Below are positions 17,838 through 27,832 of a stretch of DNA of 64,000 nucleotides, piece by piece; the first letter of the stretch is position 1, and every line of letters begins with the position of its first letter. Under the pieces are notes generated by a model. It did no database searches. It was not told the origin of the DNA and saw nothing but the letters and a program-made list of their open reading frames with translations. The stretch covers positions 434,001-498,000 of the forward strand of contig NZ_NPMR01000002.1 of the NCBI RefSeq assembly GCF_002245215.1. Reading direction: 5' to 3'. The translations under genes and the position numbers were made by a program. The DNA is from Microbacterium sp. Yaish 1 (GTDB lineage Bacteria; Actinomycetota; Actinomycetes; Actinomycetales; Microbacteriaceae).

Positions 17838-18577
17838 CGTCCTTCGGGCGCGGGCACACCCGCGAAGACGTCGTGGTGGAAGTCGATGAGGCCGAAACGG
17901 TCGAGCGGCCAGGTGATGAGAAAGGCGCGTCCGACGACGTTGTCGAGCGGGACGAAGCCCTGCGAAGGCTGGTCGCGGTTGTAGCGCGAGTCCCGCGAAT
18001 GATCGCGGTTGTCGCCGAGCACCCACAGCGAGTTCTCGGGCACCGTCACGTCGAACGGCACCTCCTGCGGGGCCGATTGTCCGTCCGCGAGCGAGACGTA
18101 CGAGGACTCGTCGATGGGAACGTCGTTCACCGTGATCTGGCCGACGGCGTTGCAGCAGACGACGTGGTCGCCCGGCATCCCGATGATCCGCTTGATGAGG
18201 TGGTCTTTGCTGTCGGGAGCCGACAGCCCCACGACGGAGAGCACCCAGTCCATGCCCTCCACGAGCGGCGGCCGGGCGGGCTCGACCGTGGCCGGGAGCC
18301 ATCCACCGGGATCGCGGAAGACGACGACGTCGCCGCGGGCGTACCCGCCGAACCGCGGCGTGAGCTGGTCCACCAGGATCCGGTCGTCTTTCAGGAGCGT
18401 CCGCTCCATCGACCCGGACGGGATGTAGAACGAACGGACGAGGAACGTCTTGACCAGGAACGACACCGCGAGAGCGATGGCGACGATCACGAGGATGTCG
18501 CGAAGCAGCAGGCCGAGGCGACGAGATCGTGATCGCGCGGGCTTCGGCGCCTGCGCGGCAAGGTCATCGGTGGTCAT
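17834..18577 (-). CDS. lepB: Signal peptidase I
   Basis: 247 aa. It cleaves signal peptides of Sec/Tat substrates at the outer face of the membrane. One N-terminal TM helix (about 26-45) is followed by box B with the catalytic Ser56 (PSGSMERTL), box D with the Lys129 base (LIKRIIGMPGDHV) and the box E motif GDNRDHSRDSR. The gene lies between rplS and rnhB, the usual actinobacterial order. Confidence 0.95.
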   Translation of the reverse strand: MTTDDLAAQAPKPARSRSRRLGLLLRDILVIVAIALAVSFLVKTFLVRSFYIPSGSMERTLLKDDRILVDQLTPRFGGYARGDVVVFRDPGGWLPATVEPARPPLVEGMDWVLSVVGLSAPDSKDHLIKRIIGMPGDHVVCCNAVGQITVNDVPIDESSYVSLADGQSAPQEVPFDVTVPENSLWVLGDNRDHSRDSRYNRDQPSQGFVPLDNVVGRAFLITWPLDRFGLIDFHHDVFAGVPAPEGR

Positions 18578-18669
18578 TCATCGCCTCTCATCCGACTCGC
18601 CCGCCGGGGAGCCTTACCCAGGGTCGCACATTCCGCGACCATCGCCGGTCACCGCGCAGCGGAGACGAC

Positions 18670-18699
18670 GGATGCCCCGAGCCAGAGCCCGGGGCATCC
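18670..18699 (-). terminator. Hairpin downstream of rplS
   Basis: A 10-bp perfect stem (18670-18679 with 18690-18699) with a 10-nt loop, 20 bp after the rplS stop. No U-tract is visible, so it may act as a partial terminator ahead of lepB. Confidence 0.65.
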
Positions 18700-18718
18700 A
18701 GAGAATGCGTCGCTGCGA

Positions 18719-19066
18719 TCAGCGGTCGCGCTTCTCCTTGATCTTCGCCTTCTTGCCACGCAGGTTGCGCAGGTAGTACAGCTTCGCGCGGCGAACGTCA
18801 CCGCGCGTGACGACCTCGATGTGGTCGATGACGGGGCTGTGGACGGGGAACGTACGCTCGACGCCGACCTGGAAGCTGATCTTCCGGACGGTGAAGGTCT
18901 CGCGCACACCGTCGCCGGAGCGGCCGATGACGACGCCCTGGAAGACCTGGATACGCGAGCGGTTGCCCTCCGTGATGTTGACGTGCACCTTGACGGTGTC
19001 GCCGGGGGCGAATGCGGGAATGTCGCTGCGCAGCGATGCTGCGTCGACGGAGTCGAGGATCTGCAT
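18719..19066 (-). CDS. rplS: 50S ribosomal protein L19
   Basis: 115 aa from [39 protein letters not shown] and the basic C-terminus [19 protein letters not shown] are diagnostic. The start is placed at the internal ATG because the upstream in-frame extension is not part of L19. AGGAAG lies upstream. Confidence 0.96.
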   Translation of the reverse strand: MQILDSVDAASLRSDIPAFAPGDTVKVHVNITEGNRSRIQVFQGVVIGRSGDGVRETFTVRKISFQVGVERTFPVHSPVIDHIEVVTRGDVRRAKLYYLRNLRGKKAKIKEKRDR

Positions 19067-19221
19067 GATCTGTTCTTCCTGCGACCGCCTCAGGTCGACC
19101 ACGAGAGAGTTGAATAAGGATGCGGTGCCCCGGGCACCCGCCGGGCGCCGCTCCCCTGAGGCAGAGATCTGTCAGGGCACAAGCGTTCATTCTGCCACGC
19201 CGGGCGCGACTGACCAAAACG
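19067..19221 (-). promoter_or_regulatory. rplS 5' leader with inverted repeats
   Basis: A 155-bp gap. On the minus strand a GGCAGAATGA stretch near 19190-19200 could be a -10. Downstream of it lie a CCCTGA/TCAGGG stem (19154-19159 with 19172-19177) and the GC-rich inverted segment CGCCCGGCGGGTGCCCGGGGC. A structured leader could carry feedback control of L19; this is inference. Confidence 0.35.
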
Positions 19222-19716
19222 TCAGCTGTCGCTGCGCCGGACCTCTTCGATGATCACGACCTTGTCGTCGGCACGACGTTCGGCCGTCGGTCGCATCGCC
19301 TCGCGCAGGTAGGCCGGATCCGTGGCGACGGAGAACAGCGAGACGGGTCGCGCTTCGCGGAAGAGCTGCCAGAGCGACACCCAAAAGACGGCGAGGAAGG
19401 CGGCGACTGCGGCGAGAAGCAGCGGCCAGAAGGCACCCTCGGGGTAGAACCCGATGGCGATGATGAGCGCGTGCCACACGGTGAAGACGAGCACGTCCCA
19501 CCACGACAGCATCCGCGAGTGCCGGACGGTGCCCCGGGCCCGCACCAGGAACGTCGTCACGAGCTCACCGACGAGCACGGCCGGCACCGCGATGAACAGG
19601 ACCCACAGGAAGACCCAGCCGCTCGCACCCGAGATGGCCCAGCCCACCACGAGCCACAGCGGCAGCACCAGAGCCGCCGGAAGGAGCCAATGGAAGAGCG
19701 CGCGTCGCAGCCACAT
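19222..19716 (-). CDS. Small four-helix membrane protein (uncharacterised)
   Basis: 164 aa with four hydrophobic helices (about 8-30, 32-55, 78-98, 102-122) and a charged C-terminal cytoplasmic tail ending in KVVIIEEVRRSDS. The start MWLRRALFHWLL gives a standard positive-inside N-terminus; a longer reading frame upstream runs into the map promoter region and is unlikely. It is divergent from map. No catalytic motif is visible and no function is assigned. Confidence 0.7.
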   Translation of the reverse strand: MWLRRALFHWLLPAALVLPLWLVVGWAISGASGWVFLWVLFIAVPAVLVGELVTTFLVRARGTVRHSRMLSWWDVLVFTVWHALIIAIGFYPEGAFWPLLLAAVAAFLAVFWVSLWQLFREARPVSLFSVATDPAYLREAMRPTAERRADDKVVIIEEVRRSDS

Positions 19717-19768
19717 ACTCCCGATGCTACGCCGGTCCGGCAGGATAGAAGCTGAAGAGAGGATCACG

Positions 19769-20551
19769 ATGATCGAACTGCGCACCCCTGCCGAGATCGA
19801 AGCGATGCGTCCCGCGGGACGTTTCGTCGCCGAGACGCTGGCGACCCTCCGCGACGAGACGAAGGTCGGCACGAACCTCCTGGCGATCGACCGGCGCGCG
19901 CACGACCTGATCCGCCGCGCCGGGGCCGAATCCTGCTACATCGACTACCACCCGTCGTTCGGCGCCAGCCCGTTCGGCAAGGTCATCTGCACGTCGATCA
20001 ACGACGCCGTGCTGCACGGCCTCCCCCACGACTACGCCCTCCGCGACGGCGATCTCGTCACACTCGACTTCGCCGTCTCCGTCGACGGCTGGGTTGCCGA
20101 CTCCGCGGTGTCGTTCGTCGTGGGAACCCCGCGCGACGAAGACCTCGCGCTGATCGACACGACCGAGCGCGCTCTCGACGCGGCGATCGGCGCCGCCGTG
20201 GTCGGCAACAAGATCGGCGACATCTCCCACGCGGTGGCGACGGTCGCCCGCGCCGATGGCCTGTCGATCAACACCGATTTCGGCGGCCATGGCGTCGGGC
20301 GCGAGATGCACGGCGACCCTCACGTGCCCAACGACGGCAAGCCGGGCCGCGGCTACCCGCTGCGTGCGGGTCTCGTCGTCGCACTCGAGCCGTGGTTCCT
20401 CCAGAGCACCGACAAGCTGGTCACGGATGCCGACGGATGGACGCTCCGCAGCGCCGACGGATCGCGGGGGGCGCACTCCGAGCACACCGTAGCCATCACC
20501 GCGGACGGTCCGGTCATCCTCACCGACCGCTCGTTCCTCGGCGTCGACTGA
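19769..20551 (+). CDS. map: Methionine aminopeptidase, type I
   Basis: 260 aa. It removes the initiator Met. The pita-bread fold metal ligands are visible: the Asp in VTLDFAVSVDG, the second Asp in GWVADSAVSF, the His in GGHGVGREMHGDP, and the Glu in VALEPWF and SEHTVAIT. The start ATG 19769 has GAGAGGA 6 nt upstream. It stands alone between a divergent membrane gene and convergent trmD. Confidence 0.95.
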   Translation: MIELRTPAEIEAMRPAGRFVAETLATLRDETKVGTNLLAIDRRAHDLIRRAGAESCYIDYHPSFGASPFGKVICTSINDAVLHGLPHDYALRDGDLVTLDFAVSVDGWVADSAVSFVVGTPRDEDLALIDTTERALDAAIGAAVVGNKIGDISHAVATVARADGLSINTDFGGHGVGREMHGDPHVPNDGKPGRGYPLRAGLVVALEPWFLQSTDKLVTDADGWTLRSADGSRGAHSEHTVAITADGPVILTDRSFLGVD

Positions 20552-20587
20552 CCCGCCCTCTGTCCCGGTCCGCCTCCGGCGGCCCGC

Positions 20588-21289
20588 TCAGGCCTCGGGG
20601 TCGGCGGGAAGCAGGTCGGGACGGCGCTCGCGCGTCCGCTCGACCCGCTGGGCGTGCCGCCACTCCGCGACGCGGCCGTGGTGCCCGCTGAGCAGGACGT
20701 CCGGCACTTCGTGGCCGCGCCACGACGCGGGCTTGGTGTACGAGGGGTACTCGAGCAGCCCGTCTTCGTGCGACTCCTCGACGAGGCTCTCAGGGTTGCC
20801 GACCACGCCGGGAATGAGGCGGCCGATCGCTTCGATCATCGCCATCGAGGCGACCTCTCCCCCGTTGAGGACGTAGTCGCCGAGGCTCATGAGCCGGACG
20901 TCGCCGAGCGTCGCCGCGTATGCGAAGACGCGCTCGTCGATCCCCTCGTAGCGGCCGCAGCCGAAGACGAGGTGCGACGCTTCGCTCAGCTCGCGAGCGG
21001 TGCTCTGCGAGAATCGCTCGCCGGCAGGCGCGGGAAAGATGAACGTCGGCCGGTCACCCGCGTCCGCGACGATCGCATCCAGCGCGAGACCCCACGGCTC
21101 GGGCTTCATCACCATGCCGGCGCCGCCGCCGTAGGGGGTGTCGTCGACGGTGCGGTGCCGATCGGTGGTGTAGTCCCGCAGGTCGTGGACGCGGACATCG
21201 AGGAGGCCGGCGCCGCGGGCCTTGCCGAGGAGCGAGACCTCGAGGACGTCGAAGAATGCGGGGAAGATCGTGACGACGTCGACGCGCAC
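20588..21289 (-). CDS. trmD: tRNA (guanine-N1)-methyltransferase TrmD
   Basis: 233 aa. It makes m1G37 in tRNA using S-adenosylmethionine through a deep SPOUT trefoil knot. [42 protein letters not shown] and [24 protein letters not shown] (read as two adjoining motifs, [11 protein letters not shown] and [13 protein letters not shown]) are diagnostic. The start is GTG at 21289, 1 bp after the rimM stop, with GAGGA just upstream inside rimM. Confidence 0.95.
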   Translation of the reverse strand: MRVDVVTIFPAFFDVLEVSLLGKARGAGLLDVRVHDLRDYTTDRHRTVDDTPYGGGAGMVMKPEPWGLALDAIVADAGDRPTFIFPAPAGERFSQSTARELSEASHLVFGCGRYEGIDERVFAYAATLGDVRLMSLGDYVLNGGEVASMAMIEAIGRLIPGVVGNPESLVEESHEDGLLEYPSYTKPASWRGHEVPDVLLSGHHGRVAEWRHAQRVERTRERRPDLLPADPEA

Positions 21290-21290
21290 G

Positions 21291-21908
21291 TCAGTCCTCG
21301 GAGGGGGCGCTGTCGCCGTCCCGGTCGGATGCCGCGCCGGAGGCGTCGTCGGCATCCTCGGCCGGCAGATCTTCGAACAGCCCCGCCGGCGGGGTGACGA
21401 TGACTCGGCCCGCAGCGACATCCACCTCGGGCACGATCGCCTTGACGAACGGCACGAGGATCTCGGTGTCGTCACCGTCGCGCTGGACGATGAGCAGGTC
21501 CTGCGCGGGGAGATGATCGACGCGTGCGATGCGTCCGACCCGCTCACCGTCACGCACGACGTCGAGGCCGACGAGCTGGTGATCGAACCAGGCGTCATCC
21601 TCGGCCGTGGCGTCGCCGTCCTGGTCGACCCAGAGGATGGCCTTGACGAGGCTCTCGGCAGCATCGCGGTCGTTGACGTCCTCGAGGAAGAGGACGGGGT
21701 GCGAGTTCATCCACCGGAACTCGCGGACGGTCACGGACTTGCCGTGCCAGGGAGACGCCTCGGGGACCTGCAACGTGAACGTCGCGCCCGGCACGAAGCG
21801 GCCGTCGGGATCATCGGTGTAGAGCTCGAGCTTGAGTGCGCCCTTGAGGCCGTGCGCCTTGACAAGGCGCCCGACGCGCAGCTGGGTGCGAGCGGGGTCG
21901 GCGGCCAT
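21291..21908 (-). CDS. rimM: 16S rRNA processing protein RimM
   Basis: 205 aa. It assists 30S 3'-domain maturation and binds S19. The RimM domain ([19 protein letters not shown]) is followed by a PRC-barrel ([30 protein letters not shown]) and an acidic C-terminal tail of about 35 residues that is longer than in E. coli but common in actinobacteria. It is 1 bp from both the khpA stop and the trmD start. Confidence 0.95.
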   Translation of the reverse strand: MAADPARTQLRVGRLVKAHGLKGALKLELYTDDPDGRFVPGATFTLQVPEASPWHGKSVTVREFRWMNSHPVLFLEDVNDRDAAESLVKAILWVDQDGDATAEDDAWFDHQLVGLDVVRDGERVGRIARVDHLPAQDLLIVQRDGDDTEILVPFVKAIVPEVDVAAGRVIVTPPAGLFEDLPAEDADDASGAASDRDGDSAPSED

Positions 21909-21909
21909 C

Positions 21910-22140
21910 TCAGTCGTCCGCGACGTCGACGCGAACGCGCGTGCCGTCGGCAAGCGCGGAGATCAGCGCGCGCAGCGCCTTGGCGGTGCGTCCGCCGCGC
22001 CCGATCACCCGTCCCCGGTCGTCGGGGTGCACGCGCACCTCGAGGACCTCGCCGCGGGGCGACGAGGAGGAACGGATGACGACGTCGTCGGGGTGATCGA
22101 CGATCCCCTTGACGACGTGCTCGAGCGCGGCGGACAGCAA
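21910..22140 (-). CDS. khpA: KH-domain RNA-binding protein KhpA
   Basis: 76 aa, a single KH domain with the GxxG loop GRVIGRGGRTAKALR. With KhpB it forms an sRNA/mRNA-binding complex linked to cell elongation. It lies between rpsP and rimM as usual, with gaps of 1 to 4 bp. Confidence 0.94.
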   Translation of the reverse strand: MLSAALEHVVKGIVDHPDDVVIRSSSSPRGEVLEVRVHPDDRGRVIGRGGRTAKALRALISALADGTRVRVDVADD

Positions 22141-22144
22141 CGGA

Positions 22145-22567
22145 TTACTCCGCGTCGGTCGCGTCGGCGGCGGGAGCCTCGTCGGCGGGAGCCTCAGCGG
22201 GCTCCTCGGCCTTCTTGGCGGCCTGCGGCTTGATGACCGACTTCTTCGACGCGTCTGCGACGAACTCGCCCTTGGCCTCGGCCGTGCGAACGGTCGAGAC
22301 GGCGTTCTTGTCGCCCTTGAACTTGCCCCAGTCGCCCGTGAGCTTCAGCAGCGCGGTGACCTGCTCGGTCGGCTGAGCGCCGACCGACAGCCAGTACTGG
22401 GCGCGGTCGGAGTCGACCTTGATGATCGAGGGCTCCTCGGTCGGGTGGTACTGACCGATCTCCTCGATCACGCGGCCGTCGCGCTTGGTGCGCGAGTCGG
22501 CGACGACGATGCGGTAGTAGGGCGCGCGGATCTTACCGAGGCGCTTGAGACGGATCTTGACAGCCAC
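22145..22567 (-). CDS. rpsP: 30S ribosomal protein S16
   Basis: 140 aa from GTG 22567 (reads [22 protein letters not shown] across two motifs, [11 protein letters not shown] and [11 protein letters not shown]), with AGGAGA upstream. [17 protein letters not shown] is typical. The C-terminal Ala/Glu/Lys-rich extension of about 50 residues is characteristic of actinobacterial S16. It is the first gene of the rpsP-khpA-rimM-trmD unit. Confidence 0.96.
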   Translation of the reverse strand: MAVKIRLKRLGKIRAPYYRIVVADSRTKRDGRVIEEIGQYHPTEEPSIIKVDSDRAQYWLSVGAQPTEQVTALLKLTGDWGKFKGDKNAVSTVRTAEAKGEFVADASKKSVIKPQAAKKAEEPAEAPADEAPAADATDAE

Positions 22568-22750
22568 AATTCTCCTGAGTGGTGTGATGTGAAGTGAACG
22601 TCGCCTGGAGCGTGGGGTGCACACCCGGCGGGAGCTCTGAGGGTGGACCTTCCCGCCGGATAGAGGGTCGAGCGAGCGGTCCAACCGTCTATTTTGCCAG
22701 ATGATGACGGTCGTCGCGAACCGCACCGCACCGCGTGTCAGACTGAGCGC
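22568..22750. promoter_or_regulatory. rpsP leader with a 9-bp hairpin; divergent to the carboxylate-amine ligase gene
   Basis: A 183-bp gap. A perfect 9-bp stem (22625-22633 with 22651-22659) with a 17-nt loop sits about 60 nt before the rpsP start on the minus strand. A GGCAAAATAG stretch near 22691-22700 could be the -10. The hairpin lacks a U-tract and is better read as a leader structure than a terminator. Confidence 0.45.
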
Positions 22751-23920
22751 ATGACGGTCCCCTTCGCCACGTCTGCCCGCTCCTCCGTGGGCATCGAGTG
22801 GGAGTTGATGCTCGCCGACCGCGACACCGGGGATCTCGCGCCCCGCGCGCCCGAGGTGCTGGCCGAAATGGAGGACTCCTCCGCGCTCGAGCGCTACACG
22901 ATCACCGGCGAGCTGCTGACGAACACCATCGAGGTGACGAGCGGCGTCGGCGACACGGTCGCCGCGGCGGTCGACGACATCGACGACGCGATCCAGCGGG
23001 TGCGCGAGTTCGCCGCACCGCGCGGCCTCGAGATGCTCTGCGCCGGAAGCCACCCCTTCGCCCGGTGGTACGAGCAGCAGATCACCGACAAGACCCGGTA
23101 CCACAAGCTCATCGAACGGACCCAGTGGTGGGGCCGGAACATGATGATCTGGGGCATCCACATCCACGTGGGCGTCGAGGACGTCAACAAGGTGTTCCCG
23201 CTGATCAACGCACTGTCGCTGTACCTCCCCCACCTGCAGGCCCTGTCGGCATCGAGTCCGTTCTGGGCCGGCGACCGCACCGGGTACGCGTCCAACCGAG
23301 CCCTCGTCTTCCAGCAGCTGCCGACCGCCGGCCTGCCGTGGAGCTTCACGCAGTGGAGCGACTTCGAGAACTACCTCGACGGAATGGTCCGCACGGGGGT
23401 CATGGAGGACGCCTCGGAGGTGCGCTGGGACATCCGCCCCGCACCGAAGTGGGGAACGATCGAGATCCGCGCGTGCGACGGGATGTCGACGCTCCCCGAG
23501 CTCGCGGCCGTGGCATCCCTCGTCCAGGTCCTCACCGAGCACCTCTCACGCCAGCTCGATGAGGGGCGCGCGCTACCGACGATCCCGCCGTGGTTCGTGC
23601 GGGAGAACAAGTGGCGCGCAGCCCGGTACGGATTGGACGCGCGTCTCATCGTCGACGCCGATGGCACGCAGCGCCACGTCGCCGATCACCTCCGCGACAC
23701 GATGGCCGAGCTCGAGCCGATCGCGGAGGAGCTGCACTGCGCGCGCGAGTTCCGCGGATTGACCACGATCCTCGATCAGGGGGCCAGCTACCTCCGTCAG
23801 ACGCGCGTCGCGGATGCCGCCGACGGCGACCTTCGCGAGGTCGTCCAGCACCTGATCCACGAGTTCCGCGACGGGCCCACGCTGCGCCAGCACTTGGCGA
23901 AACCGGACGTCGGCCGCTGA
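22751..23920 (+). CDS. Carboxylate-amine ligase, glutamate-cysteine ligase family 2 (YbdK-like)
   Basis: 389 aa. GCS2-type ATP-dependent ligase fold: [12 protein letters not shown] (nucleotide/metal-binding Glu), [21 protein letters not shown] and [15 protein letters not shown]. Family members show weak gamma-glutamylcysteine synthetase activity or ligate other amines (for example in mycothiol-era thiol or ergothioneine pathways). The true substrate is not visible. The start ATG 22751 gives family length; an upstream in-frame ATG would add a non-conserved 19 residues. Confidence 0.85.
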   Translation: MTVPFATSARSSVGIEWELMLADRDTGDLAPRAPEVLAEMEDSSALERYTITGELLTNTIEVTSGVGDTVAAAVDDIDDAIQRVREFAAPRGLEMLCAGSHPFARWYEQQITDKTRYHKLIERTQWWGRNMMIWGIHIHVGVEDVNKVFPLINALSLYLPHLQALSASSPFWAGDRTGYASNRALVFQQLPTAGLPWSFTQWSDFENYLDGMVRTGVMEDASEVRWDIRPAPKWGTIEIRACDGMSTLPELAAVASLVQVLTEHLSRQLDEGRALPTIPPWFVRENKWRAARYGLDARLIVDADGTQRHVADHLRDTMAELEPIAEELHCAREFRGLTTILDQGASYLRQTRVADAADGDLREVVQHLIHEFRDGPTLRQHLAKPDVGR

Positions 23921-23935
23921 GGCGGGGCCGCTGAC

Positions 23936-25489
23936 TCAGCCCTTGCCGAAGAGCTTCTGGATCTCGGCGAGGTCGGCCTCGCTCGGCTGAGCCTGCCCGC
24001 CTGCCCCCAGACCGAAGCCGGAACCGGTCGGCGCCGTCGCGGTCGCGAGGCCCGCGTTCTCGGCGGCGCGCTTCGCGGGGTTGCCCGAGCGGGAACCGCC
24101 CTTGTTCTTGGCCTGCTTGCCGCGCTTGCTCGAGGCGCCGGGCTTGCCGCCCATCGGCCCCATTCCCGGGATGTTGGGAACGCCCCCGCGAGCGACGGTC
24201 TTCATCATCTTCGCCGCCTGCTCGAAGCGCTGGACCAGCTGATTGACGTCGGTCACCGTCATTCCCGAACCGCGCGCGATGCGCAGGCGACGCGAGCCGT
24301 TGAGGACCTTCGGGTTGCGACGCTCCGCCGGGGTCATCGATCGGATGATCGCCTCGGTGCGGTCGATCTCGCGCTCGTCGAACTGCTCGAGCTGCTGCTT
24401 CATCTGCCCCATGCCCGGCAGCATGCCGAGCATCTTCTTCATCGACCCCATCTTCTTCATCTGCTGAAGCTGGTCGAGGAAGTCCTCGAGCGTGAACTGC
24501 TCCTTGGCGAGCTTCTCGGCGACCGCGAGGGCCTCCTGCTCGTCGAACGCCTGCTGCGCCTGCTCGATCAGGGTGAGGATGTCACCGAGGTCGAGGATGC
24601 GGCTGGCCATGCGGTCCGGGTGGAAGGGTTCGAGGTCGTCGAGGCCCTCGCCCGTGGACGCGAAGATGATGGGGCGCTGAGTGACCGAGGCGACCGACAG
24701 GGCGGCACCGCCTCGGGCGTCGCCGTCGAGCTTCGAGAGGACGACACCGGTGAAGTCGACTCCCTCCTGGAACGCCTTCGCGGTGTTGACCGCGTCCTGT
24801 CCGATCATCGCGTCGATGACGAAGAGGACCTCATCGGGATCGGTGGCCTTGCGGATCGAGGCGGCCTGCTTCATCAGCTCCGCGTCGACGCCCAGGCGTC
24901 CCGCCGTGTCGATGATGACGACGTCGTGCTGCTGGCGGCGGGCATGCTCGACACCGTCACGTGCGACGCGCACGGGGTCTCCGACGCCGTTGCCGGGTTC
25001 GGGAGCGTAGATGGCGGCGCCGGCTCGCTCGGCCACGACCTGGAGCTGATTCACGGCGTTCGGACGCTGAAGGTCGCACGCGACGAGGAGGGGCGTGTGA
25101 CCGTCCTTCTCGAGCTGCTTGGCGAGCTTGCCCGCGAACGTGGTCTTTCCCGAGCCCTGGAGCCCCGCAAGCATGATGACGGTCGGCGGGTTCTTCGCGA
25201 ACTGCAGGCGGCGCTGCTCGCCGCCGAGGATGCCCACGAGCTCCTCGTTGACGATCTGGACGACCTGCTGCGCCGGGTTCAGCGCGCGATTGACCTCGTC
25301 GCCGAGCGCGCGCTCGCGCACCTTGGCGGTGAACTCCTTGACCACCGCGAGCGCGACGTCGGCGTCGAGAAGCGCACGGCGGATCTCACGGACGGTCTGG
25401 TCGACGTCAGCCGCCGAGAGCTTTCCCTTGGTGCGGAGATTCCGGAAGGTCTCGGTAAGACGGTCGGAGAGCGTGCCGAAAGTTGCCAT
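23936..25489 (-). CDS. ffh: Signal recognition particle protein Ffh
   Basis: 517 aa. It binds signal sequences and 4.5S RNA and delivers nascent chains to FtsY. The N domain (1-100), G domain with P-loop GLQGSGKTT (109-117), DTAGR and TKLDGDARGG, and a Met-rich M domain (MKKMGSMKKMLGMLPGMGQM) are all present. The C-terminal Gly/Lys/Ala tail is longer than in E. coli, as in other actinobacteria. It is convergent with the ligase gene and 33 bp downstream of the tetR gene. Confidence 0.97.
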   Translation of the reverse strand: MATFGTLSDRLTETFRNLRTKGKLSAADVDQTVREIRRALLDADVALAVVKEFTAKVRERALGDEVNRALNPAQQVVQIVNEELVGILGGEQRRLQFAKNPPTVIMLAGLQGSGKTTFAGKLAKQLEKDGHTPLLVACDLQRPNAVNQLQVVAERAGAAIYAPEPGNGVGDPVRVARDGVEHARRQQHDVVIIDTAGRLGVDAELMKQAASIRKATDPDEVLFVIDAMIGQDAVNTAKAFQEGVDFTGVVLSKLDGDARGGAALSVASVTQRPIIFASTGEGLDDLEPFHPDRMASRILDLGDILTLIEQAQQAFDEQEALAVAEKLAKEQFTLEDFLDQLQQMKKMGSMKKMLGMLPGMGQMKQQLEQFDEREIDRTEAIIRSMTPAERRNPKVLNGSRRLRIARGSGMTVTDVNQLVQRFEQAAKMMKTVARGGVPNIPGMGPMGGKPGASSKRGKQAKNKGGSRSGNPAKRAAENAGLATATAPTGSGFGLGAGGQAQPSEADLAEIQKLFGKG

Positions 25490-25522
25490 GATCCCTCGAT
25501 TCTATGCGAGAGGGCGACCCGG

Positions 25523-26092
25523 TCAGCGCCCCTGGACGATGGCGATGGCCCGCCCCATCTCCTGAGCCAGGTCGGCGCGACCCGCTCCCCCGCGGGCCCA
25601 CGAGCGGACGGCGCCGAGCACCGCGCCTCCCCAGGCCGCGCCGAGGATGTCGGCTTCGAGTGGCGCCACCCCCGAGCGGTGAAGGGCGGCGGCGACGGCA
25701 CGCGCGATGCGGGCGGCCCGCAGCGCGGCATCCCGCGCGAGCTCGTCCGACAGCCCCATGGCGACGTCGTTGACTATCGCCAGCGCCAGGGCGTCGGGGG
25801 CGAAGCCCCGCGCGAGGTCGGCGACCGCGGACGCGACCTCGTGGGCACCGCCGGCGCCCCGCAGCGCGAGCTCGAGCGCGCCGATCCGCTCGTCGAGCCC
25901 CGACCACAGGACGGCCGACTTCGACGAGAAGTAGTTGAAGAAGCTCGACCGGCTGACGCCGGCGCGCCGGGTGATGTCGGCGACCGTCGTCGCCTCGTAG
26001 CCGCGCTCGAGGAACAGCTCGCAGGCGGCCTCCGCGAGCGTCTCGCGGGACGACACGCGAGGCCGGCCGGCGCGGGTGGATGACGTCACCAT
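25523..26092 (-). CDS. TetR-family transcriptional regulator
   Basis: 189 aa. The N-terminal HTH is clear: [19 protein letters not shown], then [19 protein letters not shown]. The C-terminal ligand domain is Ala-rich with no recognised specificity. It is divergent from lipBA across 55 bp, so it could regulate itself or lipoate genes; no operator was identified beyond a TGACGTCA palindrome at the very start of its own coding region (26081-26088). Confidence 0.9.
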   Translation of the reverse strand: MVTSSTRAGRPRVSSRETLAEAACELFLERGYEATTVADITRRAGVSRSSFFNYFSSKSAVLWSGLDERIGALELALRGAGGAHEVASAVADLARGFAPDALALAIVNDVAMGLSDELARDAALRAARIARAVAAALHRSGVAPLEADILGAAWGGAVLGAVRSWARGGAGRADLAQEMGRAIAIVQGR

Positions 26093-26110
26093 GACAGCCT
26101 AGGCGTGTCG

Positions 26111-26116
26111 TATTGT
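26111..26116 (+). promoter_or_regulatory. Candidate -10 of lipBA
   Basis: TATTGT lies 37 bp upstream of the lipB GTG, which fits a short leader. There is no convincing -35 at 16-18 bp. Confidence 0.35.
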
Positions 26117-26147
26117 TGGCCGCAGTCCAGTATCTCGAGGAGGATCC

Positions 26148-26786
26148 GTGCTCGATGTCCGCGTCGTGGGGCTCGCCCCCGCCGTCGTCCCCTACGCAGA
26201 AGGCTGGGAGCTTCAGCGCCGTGTTCACGACGCCGTCGTCGCCGGCAGTCCGGACACGCTGCTCCTGCTCGAGCACGAACCGGTGTTCACCGCGGGTGCG
26301 CGTACCGACCCCGCCGAGCGACCGACCGACGGGACGGCCGTCGTCGACGTCGACCGCGGCGGCAAGATCACCTGGCACGGTCCGGGTCAGCTGGTGGGGT
26401 ATCCGATCCTGCGCCTGCCCGAGCCGGTCGACGTCGTCTCGCACGTGCGGAGGCTCGAGCGGGTCCTCATCTCAGCCGTCGCCGACCTGGGCGTCGCCGC
26501 CCGGCAGGTGGCGGGGCGAAGCGGCGTGTGGGTGAGTCAGGACGGCCACGATGCCAAGATCGCGGCCATCGGCGTCCGGGTTCAGCGCGGCGTGACGATG
26601 CACGGCTTCGCGCTCAACTGCGACAACGACCTCGCGCCGTTCGAGCAGATCATCCCGTGCGGCATCACGGATGCCGGCGTCGCGTCGCTCTCCACAGTCC
26701 TGGACCGGAGGGTCTCGCCCGCCGACGTGGTGGACACCGTCACGAGTCGCTTCCGCGCCGAGTTCGAGACGGCGGCCGCGGCATGA
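26148..26786 (+). CDS. lipB: Octanoyl-[ACP]:protein octanoyltransferase
   Basis: 212 aa. It moves octanoate from ACP to the lipoyl domains of pyruvate/2-oxoglutarate dehydrogenases. The motifs [31 protein letters not shown] and the Lys in [23 protein letters not shown] (two adjoining motifs: [11 protein letters not shown] and TMHGFALN) plus PCGI are diagnostic; the catalytic Cys is in IIPCGI. The GTG start has AGGAGGA 5 nt upstream. The end overlaps lipA (ATGA). Confidence 0.95.
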   Translation: MLDVRVVGLAPAVVPYAEGWELQRRVHDAVVAGSPDTLLLLEHEPVFTAGARTDPAERPTDGTAVVDVDRGGKITWHGPGQLVGYPILRLPEPVDVVSHVRRLERVLISAVADLGVAARQVAGRSGVWVSQDGHDAKIAAIGVRVQRGVTMHGFALNCDNDLAPFEQIIPCGITDAGVASLSTVLDRRVSPADVVDTVTSRFRAEFETAAAA

Positions 26787-27805
26787 GCGGCGGATGCGCG
26801 GTGCCCGCCGCCCCCGCCGCGGGAGGGCCGGAGGGACGCAAGCTCCTTCGCCTGGAAGTGCGCAATGCGCAGACGCCGATCGAGCGCAAGCCGGAATGGA
26901 TCAAGACGAAGGCGCGGATGGGCGAGGAGTATCGCGCGCTGCACGACCTCGTCCGCGAGGAAGGCCTGCACACGGTCTGCCAGGAAGCGGGATGCCCCAA
27001 CATCTACGAATGCTGGGAAGACCGGGAGGCGACCTTCCTCATCGGCGGCTCGCAGTGCACACGACGGTGCGACTTCTGCCAGATCGACACGGGCAAGCCG
27101 GCCGAGTACGACACCGACGAGCCGCGCCGCGTCGCCGAGAGCGTCAGCCGGATGCAGCTGCGCTACGCGACGGTCACCGGGGTGGCGCGCGACGATCTCG
27201 CCGATGGCGGAGCCTGGCTGCACGCGGAGACGGTGCGACGGATCCACGCGGAGAACCCGGGCACGGGCGTCGAGATCCTCGCGACCGACTTCAACGGCGA
27301 TGCGGCGCAGCTCGACGAGGTGTTCGCATCACGACCGGAGGTGTTCGCGCACAACGTCGAGACAGTCCCCCGCATCTTCAAGCGGATCCGGCCCGCGTTC
27401 CGTTACGAGCGCTCGCTCGGCGTGATCACGCGCGCCCGTGACGCCGGACTGATCACCAAGTCGAACCTCATCCTCGGCATGGGCGAGACCCCCGAGGAGG
27501 TCGTCCAGGCTCTCCGGGACCTGCACGATGCCGGCACCGACATCATCACGATCACGCAGTACCTGCGTCCGACGCCGCGCCACCTGCCCGTCGACCGGTG
27601 GGTCAAGCCGGAGGAGTTCGTCGGCTTCCGTGAGGAGGCGGAGCGCATCGGCTTCCTCGGCGTGCTCGCGGGACCGCTCGTGCGGTCGTCCTACCGGGCC
27701 GGCCGGCTGTGGGCGCAATCGATGACCGCCAAGGGTCGGCAGATCCCGCCGCACCTCGCGCACCTCGCCGACTCCGGGCAGTCCGGGTTCGCGCAGGCCG
27801 TCTGA
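26783..27805 (+). CDS. lipA: Lipoyl synthase
   Basis: 340 aa. A radical-SAM enzyme that inserts two sulfurs into protein-bound octanoate. The auxiliary cluster motif is [12 protein letters not shown], the radical-SAM motif is CTRRCDFC, and the C-terminal SSYRAG motif supplies the Ser ligand. The start overlaps lipB, so the pair is translationally coupled. Confidence 0.97.
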   Translation: MSGGCAVPAAPAAGGPEGRKLLRLEVRNAQTPIERKPEWIKTKARMGEEYRALHDLVREEGLHTVCQEAGCPNIYECWEDREATFLIGGSQCTRRCDFCQIDTGKPAEYDTDEPRRVAESVSRMQLRYATVTGVARDDLADGGAWLHAETVRRIHAENPGTGVEILATDFNGDAAQLDEVFASRPEVFAHNVETVPRIFKRIRPAFRYERSLGVITRARDAGLITKSNLILGMGETPEEVVQALRDLHDAGTDIITITQYLRPTPRHLPVDRWVKPEEFVGFREEAERIGFLGVLAGPLVRSSYRAGRLWAQSMTAKGRQIPPHLAHLADSGQSGFAQAV

Positions 27806-27832
27806 CGAGGCCCCGACCCGGCCGCGCGCGAC

